A stretch of DNA of 8,997 bases from Modestobacter sp. (GTDB lineage: Bacteria; Actinomycetota; Actinomycetes; Mycobacteriales; Geodermatophilaceae), in assembly GCA_025963425.1 (NCBI GenBank), contig JAOPUQ010000490.1:1-8997 (forward strand), written 5' to 3'. The position numbers and the translations under genes are program-made. The notes under the pieces are model-generated. The model was not told where the DNA came from and did no database searches. It saw only the letters and a list, made by a program, of their open reading frames with translations. Shown one piece after another: positions 1 through 6,793 of this stretch. Every line of letters starts with the position of its first letter. Positions within the stretch are counted from its first letter, which is position 1.

Positions 1-1286
1 GCGGCGTACACCCCGCCCCACGGGTCCAGCGGGGTGACCGGCGCATCGCTGCCGATCGCCACCGCGACGCCGCCGTCGACCAGGTCGGCCAGCGGGTTGC
101 AGGCGACCGCGCGGTCCACGCCCAGCCGCTCCGCGTACATCCCCTCGGCCCCGCCCCAGGCGGCGTCGAAGGCGGGCTGGACGCTGGCGACCATCCCCCA
201 CCGCCGCATCCGGTCGATCGCGTCGTCGCCGGCCATCTCGACGTGCTCCAGCCGGTGCCGGCAGGCGCGGACGGCGTCCCGGCCCAGCTCGTCGACGACG
301 GCGCCGACCGCGGTGAGCACCTGCTCGACCGCGGCGTCGCCGATGCAGTGGAAGCCGGCCTGCACGCCGGCGCTCGTGCAGGCGCGCAGGTGCTCGACCA
401 GCGAGCCGGTCTCGAACCGCAGCGCTCCGGCGGTCCCGGGACGGTCGGCGTAGGGGGTGTGCAGCGCGGCGGTGTGCGACCCGAACGCACCGTCGCAGAA
501 CAGGTCGCCGCCGGCGCCGGCCAGCCCGAGGTCGCGGACGACGGCCAGCCCGCCGCGCTCGGACAGCTCCCCCCAGTAGCCGAGGACCTGGGGGCCGGGC
601 TCGAGTGCAGCCAGCTCGAGCAGGTCGGTGAGGTCCTCCAGGCTGGACACCTCGGGGCCGGCCATCTCGTGCACGCTGCCGATGCCCAGGGCCGCGGCGG
701 TGCGCAACGTGGCCCGCTGGGCGGACCGCCGCTGGTCGGCCGGCACCGACCCGTAGGCGGCCTGCCGGACGGAGTGGTGGGCGTCCAGCCGCAGCCGGCC
801 GTCCGGGGCGTAGCCGGGCAGCCCGGTGATGCCGGGGACCCGGTCGAGCAGGGCGGTGGACACGGTGGCGGAGTGGACGTCGACCCGGGCCAGGTAGGCC
901 GGCCGGTCGCCGACCACGGCGTCCAGGTCGGCGCGGGTCAGCCCGCGGCCCTCGGGCCAGTCGGTCTCGTCCCAGCCGGTGCCCAGCACGGTGCCGGTGG
1001 GGGCGCTCGCGGCGTGCGTGGCGACCCGGGCGACCGCCGAACGCAGGCTGTCCGCACCGTGCAGGGTCAGGCCGGTCAGGGCCAGCCCGGTGGCCGTGGC
1101 ATGGACGTGGGCGTCGACGAACGCCGGAGTCAGCAGGGCGCCCTCGCCGTCGAGCACCCGGCCGGCCGCGGGCGCGTCGGCCGCGGGGCCGGTCCAGGCG
1201 ATCGCGCCGTCGACCACGTGCACCGCGCGGCCGGGGGTGTCCCCCACCGTCACGTCGGTGACGAGCAGCCCGCGGTCGGCGCTCAC
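1..1286 (-). CDS. YtcJ-type metal-dependent amidohydrolase (C-terminus cut by window edge)
   Basis: Member of the amidohydrolase superfamily, Amidohydro_3/YtcJ branch, which hydrolyses amide or similar C-N bonds using one or two metal ions; the substrate is not known. About 428 residues are visible with no stop, against about 530-550 usual for the branch, so the C-terminus is outside the window. The N-terminal strand region leads to the metal-binding HxH (H60, H62 in FVDAHVH). Then come FCDGAFGSHTA (263-273), the second metal motif FHCIGDAAV (H313), HRLEHVE (344-350) and the catalytic Asp in GSDAPVTPLDPWGG (D414). The GTG start at 1286 overlaps the kdd stop as GTGA, so translation is probably coupled to kdd. 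No signal peptide is seen, so it is probably cytoplasmic. The operon position suggests a job on a lysine-derived intermediate or acylated amine, but that is inference. Family call is firm; substrate is open. Confidence 0.9.
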   Translation of the reverse strand, partial: MSADRGLLVTDVTVGDTPGRAVHVVDGAIAWTGPAADAPAAGRVLDGEGALLTPAFVDAHVHATATGLALTGLTLHGADSLRSAVARVATHAASAPTGTVLGTGWDETDWPEGRGLTRADLDAVVGDRPAYLARVDVHSATVSTALLDRVPGITGLPGYAPDGRLRLDAHHSVRQAAYGSVPADQRRSAQRATLRTAAALGIGSVHEMAGPEVSSLEDLTDLLELAALEPGPQVLGYWGELSERGGLAVVRDLGLAGAGGDLFCDGAFGSHTAALHTPYADRPGTAGALRFETGSLVEHLRACTSAGVQAGFHCIGDAAVEQVLTAVGAVVDELGRDAVRACRHRLEHVEMAGDDAIDRMRRWGMVASVQPAFDAAWGGAEGMYAERLGVDRAVACNPLADLVDGGVAVAIGSDAPVTPLDPWGGVYA

Positions 1287-2317
1287 GAGCGCACCCGGGG
1301 CTCGATCAGCGCCCGCACGCCCCGGGAGCGCCGGTACAGGTCCAGGGCCAGGGCGGCGTGCCCCGGTGTGTAGCCGTTGCCGACCAGCATGGTCACGTCC
1401 GACGCCATCCCCTCCGCACCCAATGCCGCCGCCGAGAAGGAGGTGGCCATGGAGAAGAAGAGCACGGTGCCGCCGTCGGCCGTCGTCAGCACCGCGCCGT
1501 GCTCGGCGCCGGGCACGTCGACGCAGACGACGGTCACGTCGACGCATCGGCCGACCGCCGCGGCCACGGCCAGTGGGTCGGTGGCGTCGGCGACGACGAC
1601 CTGGTCGGCCAGGCGGGCGGCGCGCAGGGCCTCGGCCTCGCGCTCGTCGCGCACCACGCCGATCAGATGCCCCGCGCGGGCGTCGCGGGCGGCGGCGAGG
1701 CTGAGGCTGCCCGACTTCCCGGCCGCCCCCAGGACGGCGACCGAGGGGCGGTGGCCGGCCCGTCGGACGACGCGCTCGGTGGCGGCCGGGGCGCCGCAGA
1801 CGTCGAGGACGGCGAGGGCGACCTCCTGCGGCAGGTCCTCGGGCAGCACCGCGGCGATGGAGCGGGAGAACAGGATCGCCGTCCCGGCTGAAGGGACCTG
1901 CTCGCTGCGGCCGTCCCAGCGGGCGAGCCCGTCGGTGATCCGCAGGGGGGTGAGAGTGAGGCTGACCAGGGTGGCGACCCGCTGGCCGGGTTCCAGGCCC
2001 AGCGGCGAGTCCGGGCCGACCTCGTCGACGACCCCGATGAGCATCCCCCCAGAGCCGGTGACCGGGTTGTGCATCTTCCCGCGCCGCTCGATGATCTCGA
2101 GCACTGCGGCACGGACCCGGTCGCCATCCCCGTCGGAGGCCTCGGACAGCTGCCGGTAGGAGGCCGCGTCGAGGTTGAGCCGGTGCACGGCGATGCGTAC
2201 CTCGTCCGCGCCGATGGCCGGGTCGGCGTCCAACCGCTGGGCCGCCTGGGGCAGCACGCCCGGCGGTTCCAGCACCCGGTGCACTCCGAGACTGCGCTGC
2301 AAGGCGCTGGTGGTCAC
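1283..2317 (-). CDS. kdd: L-erythro-3,5-diaminohexanoate dehydrogenase
   Basis: NAD(P)-dependent oxidative deamination of L-erythro-3,5-diaminohexanoate to 5-amino-3-oxohexanoate, the third step of the lysine fermentation route (EC 1.4.1.11). The protein is 344 residues, close to the family's usual length. It begins with the family signature GVHRVLEPPGVLPQAAQ, and has MHNPVTGSGGMLIG (about 82-95), a Rossmann nucleotide loop GAAGKSG (about 197-203) and a C-terminal GNGYTPGHA (about 313-321), all typical of Kdd. An ATG lies 15 bases upstream at 2332, but its only purine-rich stretch (TAGGAC) directly abuts it. The GTG at 2317 has GAAAGGA six bases upstream, so 2317 is preferred. It is divergent from kamA, which makes the substrate's precursor, and overlaps the downstream amidohydrolase by four bases. 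Cytoplasmic. The dehydrogenase call is strong; cofactor choice (NAD or NADP) cannot be read. Confidence 0.9.
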   Translation of the reverse strand: MTTSALQRSLGVHRVLEPPGVLPQAAQRLDADPAIGADEVRIAVHRLNLDAASYRQLSEASDGDGDRVRAAVLEIIERRGKMHNPVTGSGGMLIGVVDEVGPDSPLGLEPGQRVATLVSLTLTPLRITDGLARWDGRSEQVPSAGTAILFSRSIAAVLPEDLPQEVALAVLDVCGAPAATERVVRRAGHRPSVAVLGAAGKSGSLSLAAARDARAGHLIGVVRDEREAEALRAARLADQVVVADATDPLAVAAAVGRCVDVTVVCVDVPGAEHGAVLTTADGGTVLFFSMATSFSAAALGAEGMASDVTMLVGNGYTPGHAALALDLYRRSRGVRALIEPRVRS

Positions 2318-2323
2318 CCGTCG

Positions 2324-2330
2324 TCCTTTC
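2324..2330 (-). promoter_or_regulatory. Ribosome binding site deciding the kdd start
   Basis: Reads GAAAGGA on the minus strand, with a six-base spacer to the GTG at 2317. It overlaps the first codons that would be used if translation began at the ATG at 2332, which has no well-spaced site of its own. This favours the shorter protein. Confidence 0.6.
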
Positions 2331-2444
2331 ATGTCCTACCCGCTGAACACGGGAGAACCTATCGTCATTCGACCGATGTGCCGAAGTTCTTCCCGTAGGG
2401 TCGCCGTGTTGCGACGGGTGTCTGCCGTCATCGAGGCCGCCTGC

Positions 2445-2450
2445 GAGGAG
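2445..2450 (+). promoter_or_regulatory. kamA ribosome binding site
   Basis: GAGGAG, five bases before the GTG at 2456. This is the strongest Shine-Dalgarno match in the window and fixes the kamA start. Confidence 0.75.
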
Positions 2451-2455
2451 TTCCG

Positions 2456-3826
2456 GTGCTGGAGCAGCCCTACGAGTACACCGCCCGCGTCCTGGTCGAG
2501 CCCGACTGGCGTCGGCTGCCGGGTTTTGCGGAGGTGACCGAGGAGCAGTGGCGCAGCGCCCAGTGGCAGCGGGTGAACTGCGTGAAGAACGTCCGGCAGC
2601 TGCGGGGCGTCTACGGCGACCTGCTCGACGGCTCCTTCTACGCCGACGTGGAGGCCGACCAGGCCGGCCGGGCCACCATGTCGCTGCTGCTGCCCCCGCA
2701 GATGCTGAACACGATGGTGCCCGACGCCGTCCCGACCGCGGCGGCGATGCTGGCCGACCCGGTGCGCCGCTACATGCTGCCGGTTGCCTCGGACCGGCTG
2801 CCCGGCGCGGCGGCCAGCCACCCCTACGCCGCCCGGGACTCGCTCCACGAGCACGAGATGTGGGCCGTGGAGGGGCTGACCCACCGCTATCCCACCAAGG
2901 TGCTCGCCGAGCTGCTGTCGACCTGCCCGCAGTACTGCGGTCACTGCACCCGGATGGACCTCGTGGGCAACTCCACCCCCGCGGTGCCGAAGCTGAAGTT
3001 CGACCTCAAGCCGGTCGACCGGCAGGCCGCGATGCTGGCCTACCTCCGGGCCACCCCGGGCGTGCGGGACGTCGTGGTCTCCGGCGGCGACGTGGCCAAC
3101 CTGCCGTTCAAGAACCTCGCCGCCTTCGTGCGGAGCCTGCTGGAGATCGAGTCGGTCCGGGACATCCGGCTGGCGTCCAAGGCACTGATGGGCCTCCCCC
3201 AGCACTGGCTGCAGCCCGAGGTCGTGGACGGCATGGGCGCACTGGCCCGGACCGCACGTGCCCGCGGTGTCTCGCTCGCGGTGCACACCCACGTCAACGC
3301 CGCCCAGTCGGTGACCCCGCTGGTGGCCGAGGCCGCGCGGACGCTGCTGGCCGCCGGGGTACGCGACGTCCGCAACCAGGGCGTGCTGCTGGCGGGGGTC
3401 AACGCCACCGCCGGACGGTTGCTCGACCTCTGCTTCGCGTTGAGCGACGGTGCCTCGATCACGCCGTACTACTTCTACATGTGCGACATGATCCCCAGCG
3501 CCGAGCACTGGCGGGTCTCGCTGGCGACGGCCCAGACGCTGCAGCACGACATCATGGGCTACCTGCCCGGCTTCGCCACCCCGCGGATCGTCTGCGACGT
3601 GCCCTACGTGGGGAAGCGCTGGGTGCACCAGGTCGCCGAGTACGACCGCGACCGCGGCATCAGCTACTGGACGAAGAACTACCGGACCGGCATCGAGCGC
3701 ACCGACGATGACGCCCTGGACCGCCGCTACGTCTACTACGACCCGATCCACACCCTGCCGGACGCCGGGCGGGCCTGGTGGGCCGGGCAGCGGTCGGCGC
3801 ACACCCAGCTCCAGCCCGTCGGCTGA
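2456..3826 (+). CDS. kamA: Lysine 2,3-aminomutase (radical SAM, PLP-dependent)
   Basis: Interconverts L-lysine and L-beta-lysine using a [4Fe-4S] cluster, S-adenosylmethionine and PLP; first step of lysine fermentation, and also the source of beta-lysine for other products. 456 residues, GTG start set by GAGGAG. The cluster motif CPQYCGHC has its cysteines at 157, 161 and 164 (CX3CX2C), followed by R166, which matches the clostridial Arg134 that holds the lysine carboxylate. VVVSGGD is the usual SAM-barrel glycine motif. D344 (in YYFYMCDM) and D381 (in CDVPYVGK) match Asp293 and Asp330, which bind the substrate's epsilon-amino group. K387 matches the PLP lysine. These residues argue for lysine over glutamate. 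Differences: the PLP loop is PYVGK and not PGGGGK, Gly replaces the Arg between the second and third cysteines, and the clostridial Zn cysteines are missing. First gene of a rightward run; cytoplasmic. Confidence 0.92.
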   Translation: MLEQPYEYTARVLVEPDWRRLPGFAEVTEEQWRSAQWQRVNCVKNVRQLRGVYGDLLDGSFYADVEADQAGRATMSLLLPPQMLNTMVPDAVPTAAAMLADPVRRYMLPVASDRLPGAAASHPYAARDSLHEHEMWAVEGLTHRYPTKVLAELLSTCPQYCGHCTRMDLVGNSTPAVPKLKFDLKPVDRQAAMLAYLRATPGVRDVVVSGGDVANLPFKNLAAFVRSLLEIESVRDIRLASKALMGLPQHWLQPEVVDGMGALARTARARGVSLAVHTHVNAAQSVTPLVAEAARTLLAAGVRDVRNQGVLLAGVNATAGRLLDLCFALSDGASITPYYFYMCDMIPSAEHWRVSLATAQTLQHDIMGYLPGFATPRIVCDVPYVGKRWVHQVAEYDRDRGISYWTKNYRTGIERTDDDALDRRYVYYDPIHTLPDAGRAWWAGQRSAHTQLQPVG

Positions 3827-3833
3827 GCGCGTT

Positions 3834-3847
3834 TCCGATCGCTCGGA
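3834..3847 (+). other. Short hairpin between kamA and the GNAT gene
   Basis: TCCGA and TCGGA arms with a TCGC loop, seven bases after the kamA stop. A GC-rich stretch follows with no T run, so it is not a standard intrinsic terminator. It could reduce read-through or protect the kamA message end. A five-base stem in such GC-rich DNA can arise by chance. Confidence 0.3.
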
Positions 3848-3865
3848 CGGCGGTAGCCAGCACCG

Positions 3866-4390
3866 GTGGAACTGCTGCGCACCGAGCGGCTGCGGCTGCG
3901 TGCCTGGACGGCGGAGCCCGGCGACCTGGACCGGCTGACCGACCTCTACGGCCGGGACGAGGTCACCCGCTGGCTCGGCGGTCCCCCCACGGTGCCCGCG
4001 GCCGAGCTGGTGCAGCGCTGGGCGCGCGTGCACGCCCTGGATCCGCTGCACGGCTGCTGGGCGATCGACCCCCTCGACGGGAGCGCCCCGGCCGGCACGG
4101 TGCTGTTCAAGCCGCTCCCCAACGGGGTCGGTGAGGTCGAGGTCGGCTGGCACCTGCACCCGGACAGCTGGGGCCGTGGGTACGCCACCGAGGCGGCCCG
4201 GGCGGTGGTCGACCGGGGCTTCGACGGCGGTCTCCCGGAGGTCTACGCCGTCGTCCGGCCGGGTAACGAGGCGTCGCTGGCCGTCTGCCGGCGGCTGGGC
4301 ATGATCTCGCTGGGCCGGCTGCGCCGCTGGTACGACGTCGAGCTCGAGGCGTTCCGGCTGACCGCACCGGAGTGCGGCACGTCCGACTGA
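3866..4390 (+). CDS. GNAT-family N-acetyltransferase, RimJ/RimL type
   Basis: Acetyl-CoA-dependent N-acetyltransferase of the Acetyltransf_3 group; the acceptor amine is unknown. 174 residues, a normal length. The opening LLRTERLRLRAWTAEPGDLD is typical of RimJ/RimL-like enzymes. Motif A, with the acetyl-CoA pyrophosphate loop, is WGRGYATEAARAVVD (G103-R104-G105-Y106). Motif B is NEASLAVCRRLGM, from N134. The GTG at 3866 is the earliest possible start because TAG lies in frame at 3854; there is no strong ribosome binding site. It lies 39 bases after kamA and 12 bases before the LMF gene, all rightward, so it may be cotranscribed. Next to kamA one thinks of AblB, the beta-lysine acetyltransferase, but AblB is a longer, different GNAT subgroup, so function is left open. 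Cytoplasmic. Confidence 0.85.
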   Translation: MELLRTERLRLRAWTAEPGDLDRLTDLYGRDEVTRWLGGPPTVPAAELVQRWARVHALDPLHGCWAIDPLDGSAPAGTVLFKPLPNGVGEVEVGWHLHPDSWGRGYATEAARAVVDRGFDGGLPEVYAVVRPGNEASLAVCRRLGMISLGRLRRWYDVELEAFRLTAPECGTSD

Positions 4391-4402
4391 GGCAGGGCTG
4401 CC

Positions 4403-5845
4403 ATGGACTGGTTCGCCGACCCCGGTGCCTGGCTGAGCCGGCTGGTGTTCACCCGGGGCCTGGCGCTGGTCTACCTGATCGCCTTCATCGCGGCGCTGCG
4501 CCAGTTCCGACCGCTGATCGGCACCGGTGGGCTCACCCCGGTGCCGCGGTACCTGGCGCGGACGTCGTTCCGGCAGGCCCCGAGTGTGTTCGCCCTGCAC
4601 TGGTCGGACCGCTTCTTCGCCGCCTGCTGCTGGGCCGGGATCGTGCTGTCCGCCGCGGCGCTGGGTGGGCTGGCCGATCGGCTGCCGGTGGTCGGCTGGA
4701 TGCTGCTGTGGCTCGCCCTGTGGGCGCTGTACCTGTCGATCGTCAACGTCGGGCAGCTCTGGTACGGCTTCGGCTGGGAGACGCTGCTGGTCGAGGCCGG
4801 CTTTCTGGCCGTCTTCCTCGGGCCCGCGCACGTCGCGCCGCCGACTCTGGTCCTGTGGCTGCTGCGCTGGCTGCTCTTCCGGCTGGAGTTCGGCGCCGGG
4901 CTGATCAAGATGCGCGGTGACCGCTGCTGGCGGGACCTGACCTGCCTGGCCTACCACCACGAGACCCAGCCGATGCCCAACCCGGCGAGCTGGTGGTTCC
5001 ACCGGCTCAGCCCCCGGCTGCACCGGGTCGAGACGCTGGCCAACCACGTCACCCAGCTGGTCGTCGTCTTCGGCCTGCTCGCGCCGCAACCGGTGGCCAG
5101 CGTGGCCGCGCTGGTCATGGTGGTCACCCAGGGCTACCTGATCCTGAGCGGCAACTTCGCCTGGCTGAACCTGCTCACCCTGGTCATCGCCCTGTCCGTC
5201 GTCGACGGCAGGTGGTACGCCGCCGTGCTCCCGATCGACCCACCTCCGCAGCTGTCCTCGCCGGCCTGGTTCGTCGGAGTGGTCATCGTCCTGACCGCGG
5301 TGGTGGCCGTGCTCAGCTGGTGGCCGGTGCGCAACCTGCTGTCCTCCCACCAGCTGATGAACGCCAGCTTCACCCGGCTGCGCCTGGTCAACAGCTACGG
5401 CGCGTTCGGGTCGGTGACCCGGATCCGCCACGAGGTGATCGTCGAGGCCACCGACGACCCGGACCCGGGACCGGACACGGTGTGGCGGGAGTACGAGTTC
5501 CGCGGCAAGCCCGGCGACCCGTACCGCCGTCCGCCGCAGGTGGCGCCGTACCACCTGCGGCTGGACTGGATGCTGTGGTTCGTCGGCATCTCCCCCGGCT
5601 ACGGCCGGGGCTGGCTGGTGCCTTTCCTCGGGAAGCTGCTCGTCGCGGACCCGGCGATGCTGCGGCTGCTGCGCTCGGCGCCGTTCGGCACGCAGCGCCC
5701 CACGTACGTGCGGGCGCGGCTGGTGCGTTACCGCTTCACCACCCGCGCCGAGCGGCGGGCAACCGGCGCCTGGTGGCACCGGGACCACGGACGCGAGCTG
5801 GTCGCGCCGCTGTCGCTGGACCAGCTGTCCGCCCGGGGATCCTGA
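4403..5845 (+). CDS. Lipase maturation factor (LMF) family membrane protein
   Basis: Bacterial member of the lipase maturation factor family. In vertebrates LMF1 helps lipoprotein lipase fold and dimerise in the endoplasmic reticulum; the bacterial role is not established. 480 residues. The N-terminal half is strongly hydrophobic, with likely membrane segments near 14-33, 70-90, 96-115, 122-141, 147-166, 214-246, 250-267 and 287-306. Family signatures are RGLALVYLIAFIAALRQF with LIGTGGLTP (18-46), the CLAYHHETQPMPNP block (181-194) with SWWFH, GNFAWLNLLT (250-259), LVNSYGAFG (328-336), EYEFRGKPGD with YRRPP (363-378) and LRLDWMLWF (385-393). The ATG at 4403 lies 12 bases after the GNAT stop; the ribosome binding site is weak (AGGG). 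The C-terminal third is soluble and probably folds on one face of the membrane. It ends 12 bases from the converging acyltransferase gene. No lipase gene is in view. Confidence 0.9.
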   Translation: MDWFADPGAWLSRLVFTRGLALVYLIAFIAALRQFRPLIGTGGLTPVPRYLARTSFRQAPSVFALHWSDRFFAACCWAGIVLSAAALGGLADRLPVVGWMLLWLALWALYLSIVNVGQLWYGFGWETLLVEAGFLAVFLGPAHVAPPTLVLWLLRWLLFRLEFGAGLIKMRGDRCWRDLTCLAYHHETQPMPNPASWWFHRLSPRLHRVETLANHVTQLVVVFGLLAPQPVASVAALVMVVTQGYLILSGNFAWLNLLTLVIALSVVDGRWYAAVLPIDPPPQLSSPAWFVGVVIVLTAVVAVLSWWPVRNLLSSHQLMNASFTRLRLVNSYGAFGSVTRIRHEVIVEATDDPDPGPDTVWREYEFRGKPGDPYRRPPQVAPYHLRLDWMLWFVGISPGYGRGWLVPFLGKLLVADPAMLRLLRSAPFGTQRPTYVRARLVRYRFTTRAERRATGAWWHRDHGRELVAPLSLDQLSARGS

Positions 5846-5857
5846 GCGACCGCCCCG

Positions 5858-6727
5858 TCAGCGGCCCCGGCGCCGGCCGACCAGCGCGGTCAGGCGCTTC
5901 ACCGGGTGCGGCCGGGACACCGGCATGTGGTGACCGGCGGCGTGCTGGGCGTCGCTCTGGGCGGCCTGCTCCGGCGTCGGGGCGGTGCCGCCCAGGTGCG
6001 CGGGCACCCACCAGCGGTCGTCGTCCCCGGCCGGCTGGTCGGCGTAGGTGCGCTGTGCCTCGGCGAGCAGGTCCTCCATGGCCGCGCGGGTGCGGCGCAG
6101 GACTGCCTGCACCTTCTCCCCCGGCTCGGGGACGATCGGCTCGCCGATGAGCACCGTGACCGCCACGCCGCGGCGCAGCACCACCTTGTGCCCCTTCGTG
6201 GCGATGCGGTGTCCACCCCAGACCGCCGCGGGCAGGATCGGCACGCCGGCGTCGACGGCCATCCGGGCGGCGCCGGCCTTGAGGTCCTTGACGGTGAACG
6301 AGCTGCTGATGGTGGCCTCGGGGAAGACGCCGATCACCTGCCCGTCCTTGAGCGCCCGCACCGCCGCCTCGAACGCCGCGCTGCCGGCCTTGCGGTCGAC
6401 CGGGATGTGCTGCATGGCCCGCATGAACGGCCCGGAGAACCAGTGGTGGAAGACCGAGGCCTTGGCCATGAACCGCACCAGCCGGTGCTGCGGCAACGCG
6501 CCCAGGCCCAGGAAGGTGAAGTCGAAGTAGCTGACGTGGTTGCTGCACAGGATCGCGCCGCCGGTGGCCGGCACGTGCTCCTGGCCGCGGACGTCGAAGC
6601 GGAAGCGGAAGAGCCTGAAGACGAGCATGGCCAGCCGGACGACGATCCGGTACGGGCGGTCCCGGGGGTCCGGGTGCGCTCCGAAGAGGTCACGGCGCAC
6701 GACGTCGTGCCAAGTCGCGGTGAACAT
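5858..6727 (-). CDS. 1-acyl-sn-glycerol-3-phosphate acyltransferase family protein (PlsC type)
   Basis: LPLAT/PlsC-superfamily enzyme expected to transfer an acyl chain from acyl-CoA or acyl-ACP to a lysophospholipid-like acceptor at the inner face of the membrane. 289 residues. The catalytic HX4D is clear as NHVSYFD (H64, D69). Block II is around 103-113 (RAMQHIPVDRK). Block III, normally FPEGT, is FPEAT (135-139). Block IV is near VPILPAAVWGG. One hydrophobic stretch near 28-40 may touch the membrane. The C-terminal 60 residues are polar, Ala/Pro/His-rich, and end in basic GRRRGR, outside the catalytic domain. The ATG at 6727 has a modest AGGG upstream. It follows the ligase gene by 66 bases in the same direction, with a dyad between them, and converges on the LMF gene. 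The exact acceptor is uncertain. Confidence 0.88.
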   Translation of the reverse strand: MFTATWHDVVRRDLFGAHPDPRDRPYRIVVRLAMLVFRLFRFRFDVRGQEHVPATGGAILCSNHVSYFDFTFLGLGALPQHRLVRFMAKASVFHHWFSGPFMRAMQHIPVDRKAGSAAFEAAVRALKDGQVIGVFPEATISSSFTVKDLKAGAARMAVDAGVPILPAAVWGGHRIATKGHKVVLRRGVAVTVLIGEPIVPEPGEKVQAVLRRTRAAMEDLLAEAQRTYADQPAGDDDRWWVPAHLGGTAPTPEQAAQSDAQHAAGHHMPVSRPHPVKRLTALVGRRRGR

Positions 6728-6776
6728 GAGCGGACCCTAACCGGCGTGCTGGAGGGTGGCTCACGCAACGATCTCG

Positions 6777-6790
6777 CCGGACCGGTCCGG
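6777..6790 (-). terminator. Perfect 14-base palindrome after the ligase gene
   Basis: CCGGACCGGTCCGG, three bases beyond the stop codon of the YbdK-type gene on the minus strand. It can fold as a five-bp stem with a CCGG loop. There is no T run after it on the minus strand, so at best it is a weak or factor-assisted terminator, or an mRNA end. It could equally be a chance GC palindrome. Confidence 0.3.
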
Positions 6791-6793
6791 GAC

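Larger units (their letters stand above)
2318..2455. promoter_or_regulatory. Divergent kdd/kamA control region
   Basis: This 138-base gap lies between the divergent starts of kdd (2317) and kamA (2456), so it must hold both promoters. It is less GC-rich than the genes, notably around 2345-2395. Candidate -10 elements are TATCGT (2360-2365) for kamA, and TAGGTT on the minus strand within the same AT-richer patch for kdd. Neither has a convincing -35. Near kamA there are two short inverted repeats that share bases: GTCGC/GCGAC (2400-2404 and 2411-2415) and GACGG/CCGTC (2413-2417 and 2425-2429). Shared control of both lysine genes from here is likely by position; the exact elements are guesses. 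Confidence 0.5.

Noticed and set aside
243..1373. 376-codon open frame on the plus strand
   Set aside because: Antisense to the amidohydrolase, whose metal-binding motifs are clear; the translated product is low-complexity Gly/Val/Gln-rich sequence.
3866..4390. Naming the GNAT gene ablB
   Set aside because: The motifs and 174-residue length fit the RimJ/RimL group; AblB is a longer, different GNAT subgroup. Position alone is not enough.
2336..5788. Very long open frame on the minus strand (1150 codons)
   Set aside because: It lies antisense to kamA, the GNAT gene and the LMF gene, which all have family motifs. Its product is rich in Gln, Gly, Pro, His and Arg with no domain, typical of a GC-bias shadow.
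5867..5876. CCGGCGCCGG palindrome just past the LMF/acyltransferase junction, as a terminator
   Set aside because: It lies in the acyltransferase coding end, has no T run and is the kind of short GC palindrome expected by chance in this DNA.
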